Assembly (NCBI GenBank): GCA_002782365.1
Contig: PFHP01000022.1
Span: forward strand, 1 to 13,995
Source: Candidatus Kuenenbacteria bacterium CG_4_8_14_3_um_filter_39_15
GTDB taxonomy: Bacteria; Patescibacteriota; Patescibacteriia; UBA2196; GWA2-42-15
Direction of reading: 5' to 3'
Length of the DNA stretch: 13,995 nt
Of the stretch, positions 1-5,888 are shown one piece after another. Numbering within the stretch: position 1 is the stretch's first letter; each line of letters starts with the position of its first letter. The notes under the pieces were generated by a model. The model was not told the origin of the DNA, made no database searches, and saw only the letters and a list, made by a program, of their open reading frames with translations. The translations under genes were made by a program, and so were the position numbers.

Positions 1-14
1 AAGAGGGAAACAAA

Positions 15-1760
15 GTGATACAAATTTCAGAGCGGATTGTGGTCAAGGAACTCTCAAAAAGAATGGGCATGCCAGTGACGAATTTAATCTTGGAGCTGAT
101 AAAAAATGGCGTTATGGCTTCGCTTAATCAGGATATTGATTTTGAGACAGCCAGCATTATTGCCGAAGATTTGGGATTTAAAGTAGAAAAATCTGAAGAA
201 AGGGCGGGGGCGGCGCATAATATTGATTATGGCAAACTGCTGCAGGTTGATAAAAAAAATGCCGTGCCGCGGCCGCCGGTGGTGGTCGTCATGGGGCATG
301 TTGACCATGGCAAAACAAAACTTTTAGATGTCATCAGACAGACAAATATTATGGAAGGGGAAGCAGGCGGCATTACCCAGCATATTGGAGCTTACCAGGT
401 GGAAAAAGGCGGTCGGTTGCTGACCTTTATTGATACGCCCGGCCACGAGGCATTTTCAGCCATGAGATCGCGCGGAGCGCAGGTAGCTGATATTGCCATA
501 TTAATCGTGGCGGCCGACGATGGCGTACAGCCGCAGACAATAGAAGCAGTGGCGCACATCAGGCAGGCTGGCCTGCCTTTTATCGTGGCGATTAATAAGA
601 TTGACAAGCCCGGCGTTAATATTGACAAAGTAAAATCAGATCTGGCGAATATCGGTTTGGCTGCTGAAGATTGGGGCGGCAAAACCATTTGCGTGGCAAT
701 TTCAGCCAAACAAAATTTGCATATTGACGAGCTGCTGGAAACATTATTTTTAGTGGCCGACATGGAGAGCGACAAGATTGTGGCTGATGAAAAAAGCTTA
801 GCCGTCGGCACGATTATTGAATCGCACATTGATAAAGGCGAAGGGCCGGTGGCCACGGCTTTAATCCATAACGGTATATTAAAAAAAGGCGAAATAGTGA
901 AAATTGGCGAGCGGGCAAACAAAATTCGGGCGATGAAAAATTGGAAGGGAGAAGCGGTGGATCGGGCGATGCCTTCAATGCCCGTTAAAATTTTAGGATT
1001 AAAAAATGTGCCGTTGGTGGGAGAAATTTTGCAAGTATTGGCTGACAGGAAAGAAATAAGGAAGCTTTTTAAAAATAGAAAGGAATTGAGCCGGTTGGTT
1101 GAACAACATCAGGCGACTAAAACTGAAGAGAGTGAGAGTGATGAAGAAAAAAAAGAGAAACCGCAGGTAAACTTGATTTTAAAAGCCGATGTCTTTGGTT
1201 CCATTGAAGCGATTATTGAAAGTCTGGAAAAAATTAATCAGACCAGAGTTAAGCTGGTGATTATTAAACAAGGCTTAGGCAACATTACGGAAAAGGATGT
1301 GGAACAAGCGGCGACTTCCAAGGCGTATTTATTGGGATTTAATGTGAAGATGACCGCTGAAGCTAAAAGGCAGGCCGTGGAAGAAAATATTGAAATTCAG
1401 CTTTTTAATGTGATTTATGACCTGCTTTTATTTGTTGAAGAGGAAATCAAGCGGGTGGCCGGGGTAGAAATGGTTGAAAAGACACTAGGCAAACTGAAAG
1501 TGCTAAAAATATTTAGCACTGGCAAAAATTGGCAGATTGTCGGCGGCCGGGTTGAGAGCGGTAAAATTATGTCGGATTTGATGGCCAAGATTTATCGTGG
1601 CGGCGAGTTAATTGAACAGGCGCAAGTGGTTAGTTTGGAAGCTGGCAAAGAGATAGTCAAAGAAGCTGTTGCCGGGCAGGAATGCGGCATGAAAATTAAA
1701 GGCATAGTAGAAATAAAGGGAGGAGATGAAATAGAGGTGATAAAAATAGAAGAAAAATGA
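15..1760 (+). CDS. infB: Translation initiation factor IF-2
   Basis: GTPase that brings initiator fMet-tRNA to the 30S subunit and promotes subunit joining. The 581-aa protein opens with an IF2_N-type domain (about residues 5-57). The G domain follows, with G1 GHVDHGKT (94-101), G2 around GGIT (118-121), G3 DTPGH (140-144), G4 NKID (194-197) and G5 SAK (230-232). Domains II to IV run to the end, with the C-terminal tRNA-binding domain closing in a typical ECGMKIKG region. It is much shorter than E. coli IF2 because the long variable N-terminal region is missing, as is usual in reduced genomes. The chosen start is GTG at 15, preceded by AGAGGG at 2-7 with 7 nt spacing. The frame stays open to the window edge, so a slightly longer form cannot be excluded. 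G1 has K after GHVDHGKT where S is usual. Normal infB neighbours (rbfA, nrnA) do not follow directly; a DGR island does. Confidence 0.97.
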   Translation: MIQISERIVVKELSKRMGMPVTNLILELIKNGVMASLNQDIDFETASIIAEDLGFKVEKSEERAGAAHNIDYGKLLQVDKKNAVPRPPVVVVMGHVDHGKTKLLDVIRQTNIMEGEAGGITQHIGAYQVEKGGRLLTFIDTPGHEAFSAMRSRGAQVADIAILIVAADDGVQPQTIEAVAHIRQAGLPFIVAINKIDKPGVNIDKVKSDLANIGLAAEDWGGKTICVAISAKQNLHIDELLETLFLVADMESDKIVADEKSLAVGTIIESHIDKGEGPVATALIHNGILKKGEIVKIGERANKIRAMKNWKGEAVDRAMPSMPVKILGLKNVPLVGEILQVLADRKEIRKLFKNRKELSRLVEQHQATKTEESESDEEKKEKPQVNLILKADVFGSIEAIIESLEKINQTRVKLVIIKQGLGNITEKDVEQAATSKAYLLGFNVKMTAEAKRQAVEENIEIQLFNVIYDLLLFVEEEIKRVAGVEMVEKTLGKLKVLKIFSTGKNWQIVGGRVESGKIMSDLMAKIYRGGELIEQAQVVSLEAGKEIVKEAVAGQECGMKIKGIVEIKGGDEIEVIKIEEK

Positions 1761-1788
1761 TTAGCCAATCAGGGACTTGATTTAAAAC

Positions 1789-1813
1789 AGCGCCATAGTG
1801 GCGCTATTTTTTT
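1789..1813 (+). terminator. Rho-independent terminator after infB
   Basis: A 7-bp perfect stem (1789-1795 with 1799-1805, AGCGCCA/TGGCGCT) with a TAG loop is followed by A and seven T. It lies 28 bp after the infB stop, between convergent infB and the RT gene. Confidence 0.9.
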
Positions 1814-1843
1814 GCCCTAATATTTGGTTTTGGAATGCTCAGG

Positions 1844-2893
1844 CTATTCACTTAGCCAAAACCAGAATTGATTTTTCATTTTTTGTCCAAGTTTATATGT
1901 ATTGGCGTGGGAAAGAACGCCGAGATAGGACTGGAGCGATTGCTCAAGAGTTTGTTTGTTAATTGTTTCATTCTTGTATTCCCTTACCCTTTTTTCTAAT
2001 TTTCTGAAAATCCGTTGCTTGGTTTTGGCGCGCAGTAAACGATAATGTGGCAGAAGAATGTAGCCGAGGAAATCTATTCCTTGATGAAATTTACGAATGG
2101 TAATTTTTTTAGGGTGTAGCTCAAGAGCGAGTTTCTTTTTAAAAAAGAAATGAATGGGGGCGATGATGTTTTTTAAATAAAGTCTTTCCCCAGCTATAAT
2201 GACAAAATCGTCAGTATAGCGAATGTAGTTTTTTATTTTTAGGTGGTGTTTGACAAATTGGTCAAATTCATTAAGGTAGATATTAGCAAACAGTTGAGAG
2301 GTTAAATTGCCTATGGGCAAGCCTTTTCTTTGAAAAAGCGTGGAGTATTTAGAAGAAAAACTTTCAATAATTTCTTCCAAAAGCCGCAGGGCATCATCGT
2401 CTTTTACTCGTTTACGGACGATGTCTAATAAAATTCTATGATCAATTGTTTCAAAGAATTTTTTAATGTCGCATTTAAGAACAAAACACCGCTTAAAGGC
2501 ATTGCCACTTACTTGTTTTAGTATTTTTTCCAGAATATCTATGCCCCTATGCGTTCCTTTGCCGATACGGCAAGAAAAAGAATTCGGGATAAAAGTTGGC
2601 TCAAAGATTGGGCTAAGCGCGGCGAAGACGGCATGGTGAAGTATGCGGTCTCGGACAGTGGCCTTATGAATATGTCTTTGTTTTGGGTCTTGAATGTAAA
2701 AAGAGACGTATTCCCCGTGTTTGTATCTTTTATATTTCAAATCCCTATGGAGCTTAAAAATGTTTTCTTCAAGTTGCCATTCAAATTTTCGCACGTCCTG
2801 TCTTTTCTGTTTGTCGCTTTTGAATTTATCCCACGCCAAAAAGAGATTTTCTAAAGAGATTATTTTTTCAAAAACATTTTTGTAAATTTTCAT
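1844..2893 (-). CDS. DGR reverse transcriptase
   Basis: Error-prone reverse transcriptase of a diversity-generating retroelement. It copies the template-repeat RNA into cDNA, misincorporating at adenines, for transfer into the target gene. The 349-aa protein carries RDRILHHAVF (81-90), the first catalytic Asp in LKCDIKKFF (D142), the DGR-type motif IGNLTSQ (194-200; group II introns and retrons differ here), the YTDD active site (226-229) and GIDFLGY (272-278). A thumb-like tail follows, around QSYLGVLSHANTY. The N-terminus (ENLFLAWDKFK, then YIQDPKQRHIHKA) matches the usual DGR-RT opening, which supports the ATG at 2893. No Shine-Dalgarno precedes it. It is on the same strand as TR and target, 3' of TR, and head-to-head with avd. 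Length is normal and no frame damage is visible. The family assignment does not rest on the RT alone, because the linked TR/VR pair confirms it. Confidence 0.96.
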   Translation of the reverse strand: MKIYKNVFEKIISLENLFLAWDKFKSDKQKRQDVRKFEWQLEENIFKLHRDLKYKRYKHGEYVSFYIQDPKQRHIHKATVRDRILHHAVFAALSPIFEPTFIPNSFSCRIGKGTHRGIDILEKILKQVSGNAFKRCFVLKCDIKKFFETIDHRILLDIVRKRVKDDDALRLLEEIIESFSSKYSTLFQRKGLPIGNLTSQLFANIYLNEFDQFVKHHLKIKNYIRYTDDFVIIAGERLYLKNIIAPIHFFFKKKLALELHPKKITIRKFHQGIDFLGYILLPHYRLLRAKTKQRIFRKLEKRVREYKNETINKQTLEQSLQSYLGVLSHANTYKLGQKMKNQFWFWLSE

Positions 2894-2904
2894 ACTATCT
2901 ATCT

Positions 2905-3255
2905 ATGGACGAATTTGATATACCAATTTTTAAAAAGACCTATGAACTCTACAAAGAATTCTATGGTTTTCGCAATACCGTATCCAAACAAGACCGTTAT
3001 ACTATCTGGCAGCGGTGTGAAGATCTTATCCTTGAAATTCTGGAATATATTCTCGGCGCAAGCCAGCTATCCAAAATAGAGAAATTACCCATACTCCAAA
3101 AAGCAAGCACGAAACTTAACTTACTGCGTGTCTTTCTTCGGCTTTGTAAAGACACCAAGGTATTGGACAGTAAGAAATACATCCGCTTGGAACAAAATGT
3201 AGATGAAATAGGTAGGATGTTAGGGGGCTGGATAAAGTCTACCCGAGACCGCTAA
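2905..3255 (+). CDS. avd: DGR accessory variability determinant (Avd-like four-helix bundle protein)
   Basis: Small basic helical protein. In characterised DGRs, Avd forms a pentameric barrel that binds the RT and the template RNA and is needed for cDNA synthesis. The 116-aa product has the recognisable Avd / four-helix-bundle pattern: KKTYELYKEFY (10-20), KQDRYTIWQRCED (28-40), ILEILEYILGA, then KASTKLNLLRVFLRL (66-80) and the closing IGRMLGGWIK (102-111). It is all alpha-helical by eye, with no signal peptide. The ATG at 2905 is 11 bp from the RT start on the other strand, and neither gene shows a Shine-Dalgarno. In the well-known phage BPP-1 order, avd lies on the same strand as the RT; here it is reversed. 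The TR begins 51 bp after its stop codon, on the opposite strand. Confidence 0.9.
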   Translation: MDEFDIPIFKKTYELYKEFYGFRNTVSKQDRYTIWQRCEDLILEILEYILGASQLSKIEKLPILQKASTKLNLLRVFLRLCKDTKVLDSKKYIRLEQNVDEIGRMLGGWIKSTRDR

Positions 3256-3690
3256 AAGAAATGTCCTCCACAAAAGGAGAGCATTCTTATAGAAGAAAGA
3301 TGGGAGTTCCGGGACGCACCGAGGCCAACGTTGTCGTTGCGATTGCCGTTCCAGTTGTTGACGTTGAGGCCGTTCTCGTCGAAGTTGCCGACACATGAGA
3401 CATTGCCAGCAGATGAGCCGGTGCGAACATATGTTGCTTGTTCCCATCCATATCACCGAGAATTGAGTATTACTGCTCTTGCGAGCCCATACACTCTCTT
3501 CCTTGAATTTAATTCGGGAGCATCTGCCCTTTGAAAGGCAGAACCTCCACCAGAAACAAGCAAGAAGTTCCATCTCTACTCTTTATCACACGCTATCGTT
3601 ATCCTTGGACAACGATACTCCGGTGACCTCTTAAAAGAAGAGGCGTCCGCGAGGTGAAGCCGTGACCACACCTGCATTAGCAGACGAAGT
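3256..3690 (-). ncRNA. Putative DGR template RNA region (non-coding stretch around TR)
   Basis: No credible gene lies between the avd stop and the hairpin at 3721. Since DGR template RNA is transcribed in TR sense, the minus strand of this stretch is the expected template transcript. It would hold a leader of about 270 nt, the 108-nt TR, and a 3' spacer running into the region antisense to avd. Small stem-loops are visible in the leader: ATCGTT/AACGAT (3595-3600 with 3611-3616) and CCTCTT/AAGAGG near 3627-3643. The ends are inferred, not seen. Short ORFs across it are GC-rich artefacts. Confidence 0.5.
3307..3414 (-). repeat. DGR template repeat (TR)
   Basis: This 108-bp stretch is an imperfect direct copy of 3808-3915 at a constant offset of 501 bp. 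Aligned by hand without gaps, it differs at 19 positions. Every one is a T on the plus strand, i.e. an adenine in the TR sense (minus) strand. TR holds 27 such adenines, and none of the 81 other positions differs. Read in the target frame, TR has ten AAY (Asn) codons, the usual DGR design because mutating their first two adenines gives many residues and no stop. The 3' 24 bp (plus 3307-3330) are identical to VR and contain adenine only at their extreme 3' end. TR itself is not inside an intact gene, since its frame meets a stop at 3453-3455. Confidence 0.96.
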
Positions 3691-3691
3691 T

Positions 3692-3700
3692 ATTGTATCA
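3692..3700 (-). promoter_or_regulatory. Possible extended -10 promoter for the template RNA
   Basis: The minus strand reads TGATACAAT, which fits an extended -10 (TGn plus TACAAT). It sits just downstream of the target-gene terminator and upstream of TR. No good -35 is present (TTTTCT at 17 bp). A start near 3685 would give a leader of about 270 nt before TR. Confidence 0.35.
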
Positions 3701-3709
3701 GAAGTTAGT

Positions 3710-3763
3710 ATAAAAGAAAATGAGCCTCCGGCGCTACGAAAAAAATTTCGCGCCGAAGGCTCA
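3710..3763 (-). terminator. Hairpin downstream of VR: terminator and candidate homing cruciform
   Basis: A 14-bp inverted repeat with one mismatch (3721-3734 and 3750-3763) encloses a 15-nt A/T-rich loop. On the minus strand it is followed by TTTTCTTTTAT (3710-3720), so it can terminate the target transcript 38 bp after its stop codon. In phage BPP-1, a GC-rich hairpin or cruciform just downstream of VR is required for efficient homing. The position here, about 45 bp past the VR end, matches that. The dual role is inference. Confidence 0.75.
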
Positions 3764-3800
3764 AGGTTACGAGAGGGCCAAACCCTCAAGTATTCAAGGT

Positions 3801-4661
3801 TCAGAACTTCCGGGACGCACCGAGGCCAACGCTGCCGACGCGATCGCCGCACCAGACGTCGACGTAGAGGCCGTCCCCGTCGAAGCCGCCGACACACGAG
3901 ACACGGCCAGCAGAGACCTTGTCGGTCTTCACTGTGCGTTCCGTGCATGCCGCCCAGTGAGAAGGATTCGGACGAACATCCGTCTTACGGAAGACGAGAA
4001 TGTCCTTCGTCACTTCGGCGATGGTGCTGGGCACCTCGTACTCGGGCGGAAGCATTGCCACCTGCTCCTCGGGCGTCTTGCTCGTGGAATTGGGAATGAT
4101 GTTCTTCAGCATCAAGTACCAGCGCAGTTGCATGGTCGCCACATCGGTGTGGGGCTGGCCCACGTGCCACGGATCGTTGTTGAAGTAGAACTTCGGCTGG
4201 CCCGTTGCCGGATGCAGTTCGAGCCACTTTGCCACCGTGAGCGGCGATCCGTTGATGGCGGTCAGACCCAGAAATGCGAAGTGTGTGTCCTTCACCAGCT
4301 TGTCCGAGTTGAATGGGCAGGAACTGTTGAGGATGTCTTCGCCCCACGGAAACCTCCCGGCTTCACGGAACTGCTTCTTGGTGAACTTGGCGTCGTAGTA
4401 GCTCATCCAGTCGGCATCGTCGAAGATGTTCCGACCGAGAACCAACCGAGCCAACCGTGACTCGATGGAACCAACGAGACCCTTACGCATCATCGCTTGC
4501 GCGATGCGGCAGGCGTACTCACCGTCAGTGCGGAAGAGATCGAAGAGATCGCGGGGATTACCTCCCTGCTTCACAACTGCTTTCTCCAACGCGGAGACGC
4601 TTTCCTCAAACTCACCCTTTGTCATTGTCCAGAGACCGCTTGTTTTTTGGCTTGTGCTCAT
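3801..4661 (-). CDS. DGR target protein with hypervariable C-type-lectin-like tail
   Basis: Protein diversified by the adjacent DGR. The start is set at ATG 4661 (MSTSQK) because a perfect AAGGAGGT lies 5 nt upstream, giving 286 aa. The in-frame ATG 45 codons further up has no such site. Residues 249-285 are encoded by VR. The tail (SCVGGFDGDGL to GLGASRKF) has the look of a DGR C-type-lectin fold, with the invariant Gly/Trp frame and a closing GLGASR. Residues differing from the template are 249, 253, 259, 262, 263, 266, 268, 269, 271, 273 and 275-277; S255 is changed silently. The N-terminal 240 residues match no family I recognise. No signal peptide or membrane segment is visible, so it may be cytoplasmic or exported by an unseen route. 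The gene is clearly more GC-rich than the RT, avd or flanking genes, suggesting a different origin. The ligand is unknown. Confidence 0.9.
   Translation of the reverse strand: MSTSQKTSGLWTMTKGEFEESVSALEKAVVKQGGNPRDLFDLFRTDGEYACRIAQAMMRKGLVGSIESRLARLVLGRNIFDDADWMSYYDAKFTKKQFREAGRFPWGEDILNSSCPFNSDKLVKDTHFAFLGLTAINGSPLTVAKWLELHPATGQPKFYFNNDPWHVGQPHTDVATMQLRWYLMLKNIIPNSTSKTPEEQVAMLPPEYEVPSTIAEVTKDILVFRKTDVRPNPSHWAACTERTVKTDKVSAGRVSCVGGFDGDGLYVDVWCGDRVGSVGLGASRKF
3808..3915 (-). repeat. DGR variable repeat (VR) at the 3' end of the target gene
   Basis: This is the recipient copy of TR, ending two codons before the target stop. Across the 108 bp it carries 19 adenine-derived substitutions: A to G, T and C are all present in sense orientation. 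The invariant 24 bp at its 3' end (plus 3808-3831) is where the initiation-of-mutagenic-homing element would lie. Upstream, homology to TR stops at 3915; position 3915 is itself an allowed A change, and the next bases disagree at non-adenine positions. Confidence 0.96.
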
Positions 4662-4666
4662 TGCAC

Positions 4667-4674
4667 ACCTCCTT
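4667..4674 (-). promoter_or_regulatory. Strong ribosome binding site of the target gene
   Basis: AAGGAGGT on the minus strand, 5 nt before ATG 4661. It is a full-consensus Shine-Dalgarno in a window where most genes have none. It decides the start codon and implies strong translation. Confidence 0.88.
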
Positions 4675-4760
4675 TTTGATTTGTTCTCCACATCCTTTAA
4701 GGACTTTAGAGAGCGGATACCCCTTGCCGCGGGGCTACGGTCCCGTCTCTTATTTGAGCC

Positions 4761-4803
4761 GAGCGCTTTGAAAACTATATATTTTATAGCGTCCAAGGCG
4801 CTC
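4761..4803 (-). promoter_or_regulatory. Stem-loop in the 5' leader of the target gene
   Basis: GAGCGCCTT (4795-4803, minus strand) pairs with AAAGCGCTC (4761-4769) with one mismatch. An inner CTATA/TATAG pair makes a nested hairpin. It lies in the roughly 180-nt leader between the candidate promoter and the start codon. A second small hairpin, CCCC/GGGG, is nearer the gene. No known riboswitch is recognised. Confidence 0.4.
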
Positions 4804-4836
4804 GTTTCATATTTCTAAACCATATTTTCAAAGAAT

Positions 4837-4877
4837 TTTATAACACCATTATTGTAGCAGATTGTCAAAAAAAGTCA
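4837..4877 (-). promoter_or_regulatory. Candidate promoter of the DGR target gene
   Basis: On the minus strand two readings are possible: TTGACT (4872-4877) with TACAAT (4851-4856) at 15 bp, or TTGACA (4863-4868) with TATAAA (4837-4842) at 20 bp. Neither spacing is ideal, but the hexamers are good and this is the only such cluster upstream of the gene. The rest of 4878-4937 holds no recognisable gene. Confidence 0.5.
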
Positions 4878-4937
4878 AGGGGTTGTATCTGACGGGCAGT
4901 TGTTTTACTTTTCAAATATTTATGCTAAGATAAAAGT

Positions 4938-5079
4938 ATGAACAAGACATTTCCCCAAATTAATTTTAAGGATTTAATTTCTAAAATTAAATTTACCAGT
5001 TGATCTGGTGACGCGAGGCGCTTTAAGTCCATATATTCGCGATGAGGTTTTAGAGCAGACAAAATATTTTTATGTCTAA
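4938..5079 (+). pseudogene. Remnant of a nucleotidyltransferase (MNT-type) gene
   Basis: An ATG at 4938 opens a frame that stops after 21 codons (TGA 5001-5003). In the next frame, from about 4984, the text reads VDLVTRGALSPYIRDE and ends at TAA 5077-5079. That segment is the characteristic C-terminal end of minimal nucleotidyltransferase (MNT) antitoxins, containing the D in VDLVT and the ALSPYIRDE motif. The GS-x-DxD catalytic core is absent, so what remains fits an N-terminal scrap joined to a C-terminal scrap by internal deletion plus frameshift. It overlaps the start of the intact nucleotidyltransferase at 5072 by 8 bp. The C-terminal assignment is fairly firm; that the first 21 codons belong to the same gene is inference. 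Confidence 0.6.
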
Positions 5080-5383
5080 AAAAATATTGACCATTGCCAA
5101 GAAATTAAGGAATTATAAGCCTAAAAAGATAATTTTATTTGGCAGTTATGTTAATGGAAAAATAAATCAAGATTCCGATGTGGATTTGTTGATTATCAAA
5201 GATACCAAACAAAATCCTTATGAAAGAATTCCTGAAGTGAGAAAATATTTATTGGGGTCCGATTTTGCTTTTGATATTTTGGTCATGACACCGCAAGAAA
5301 TTAAACGTCGTCTGTTAGTGGATGATTTTTTTATTAAAGACATCATTCAAAACGGCAAGGTTTTGTATGAAGCAAAAAAATAG
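5072..5383 (+). CDS. MNT-family nucleotidyltransferase (antitoxin-like)
   Basis: A 103-aa minimal nucleotidyltransferase. In HEPN/MNT toxin-antitoxin pairs, this protein transfers AMP onto the HEPN toxin and silences it. The polymerase-beta-like signature is complete: GS at 24-25, DSDVD with metal-binding D36 and D38, and a third carboxylate D68 in AFDILV. Length is typical for the family, and there is no signal peptide. No Shine-Dalgarno precedes ATG 5072. The start overlaps the end of the upstream remnant, which may once have given translational coupling. The HEPN gene overlaps its 3' end by 17 bp, the usual pair arrangement. Since the partner is interrupted, this gene may now be orphaned. 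Confidence 0.88.
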   Translation: MSKKILTIAKKLRNYKPKKIILFGSYVNGKINQDSDVDLLIIKDTKQNPYERIPEVRKYLLGSDFAFDILVMTPQEIKRRLLVDDFFIKDIIQNGKVLYEAKK

Positions 5384-5765
5384 CCAGCAAGCTAAAAAGT
5401 GGTTTGCGATTGGTGACAATGATTTAAAATACGCGCAAACAAGTTTTGAAGAATTTGGCGCTTTTTATGCGCAAATTTGTTTTATCGCCCAGCAGGCAGC
5501 GGAAAAATATTTAAAAGGATTTTTAATTTTGCATAAAAATAGTTTTCCCAAAATTCACGATTTGACTAAATTGTTAAAATTATGTGCCGAGATAGAAAAA
5601 GATTTTTTGGATTTTGCGGACGAAACAAGTTACTTAAGCTAATTTTATCTGATTGCCAGATATCCCCTAACTGAATATCCGCCAGCCGGCAAAAAAGAAG
5701 CCAAAAAAGCAATTGATTCAGCTGAAGAAATTATCAAGTTTATTAAAGAAGTTGCGAGAAAATAA
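5367..5765 (+). pseudogene. HEPN-domain gene interrupted by an in-frame TAA
   Basis: HEPN proteins of this type are RNase-like toxins paired with MNT nucleotidyltransferases. The start is ATG 5367, with AAGG 6 nt upstream, inside the end of the nucleotidyltransferase gene. Residues 41-54 (AQQAAEKYLKGFLI) and KIHDLTKLL, with H64, are typical HEPN. TAA at 5640-5642 ends the frame after 91 residues. The same frame then continues without any shift as FYLIARYPLTEYPP, through a charged helix (EEIIKFIKE), to TAA 5763-5765. This is the normal HEPN C-terminus with its conserved RYP. A single nonsense change is therefore the simplest explanation. The truncated product lacks the last helix and the conserved Arg region, so it is probably inactive. 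A sequencing error at one base cannot be excluded. Confidence 0.82.
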
Positions 5766-5793
5766 AACCGTTCAATAATTAATTCAAAATTTA

Positions 5794-5830
5794 CAAACAA
5801 AACCCTGCTTTATGGCAGAGTTTTTGTTTG
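5794..5830 (+). terminator. Strong hairpin terminator after the HEPN gene
   Basis: A long inverted repeat: CAAACAAAACCCTGC (5794-5808) pairs with 5815-5830 apart from one mismatch and one bulged base, with a 6-nt loop. The 3' arm is T-rich (GTTTTTGTTTG). It separates the accessory island from nrnA. Confidence 0.8.
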
Positions 5831-5851
5831 CGAATAACTTTGTGCAGGGAT

Positions 5852-5880
5852 TTGACACTAAATTTAATTCTTGTTAGACT
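5852..5880 (+). promoter_or_regulatory. Promoter of nrnA
   Basis: TTGACA (5852-5857), 17 bp spacer, TAGACT (5875-5880). The expected start is near 5887, two bases before the nrnA ATG, so the mRNA would be leaderless or nearly so. Confidence 0.75.
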
Positions 5881-5888
5881 GATTTAAT

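Noticed and set aside
2549..2854. Plus-strand open frame inside the RT gene
   Set aside because: Antisense shadow of conserved RT motifs, with no ribosome site or family pattern.
3220..3573. Minus-strand open frame of 117 codons across TR
   Set aside because: It is in a different frame from the target homology, runs into avd antisense and shows no domain; the region acts as template RNA.
3307..3915. TR/VR pair as insertion-sequence repeats or a CRISPR-like array
   Set aside because: There are only two copies, with substitutions limited to one base, no terminal inverted repeats, no transposase and no regular spacers.
3720..4460. Long open frame on the plus strand opposite the target gene (246 codons), with other overlapping frames nearby
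   Set aside because: It is antisense to a gene with a perfect ribosome site and a verified VR. The frame is open because the region is GC-rich; its protein is Arg/His-rich and has no family look.
4662..4796. N-terminal extension of 45 residues on the DGR target
   Set aside because: The extension is Lys/Arg-rich and spans the leader stem-loop. The perfect AAGGAGGT 5 nt before ATG 4661 decides the start.
5640..5642. Stop codon recoding to explain the split HEPN gene
   Set aside because: Known code changes in this kind of bacteria reassign UGA, not UAA, and other genes here end in TAA (avd, clpP, rpmF). A nonsense mutation is simpler.
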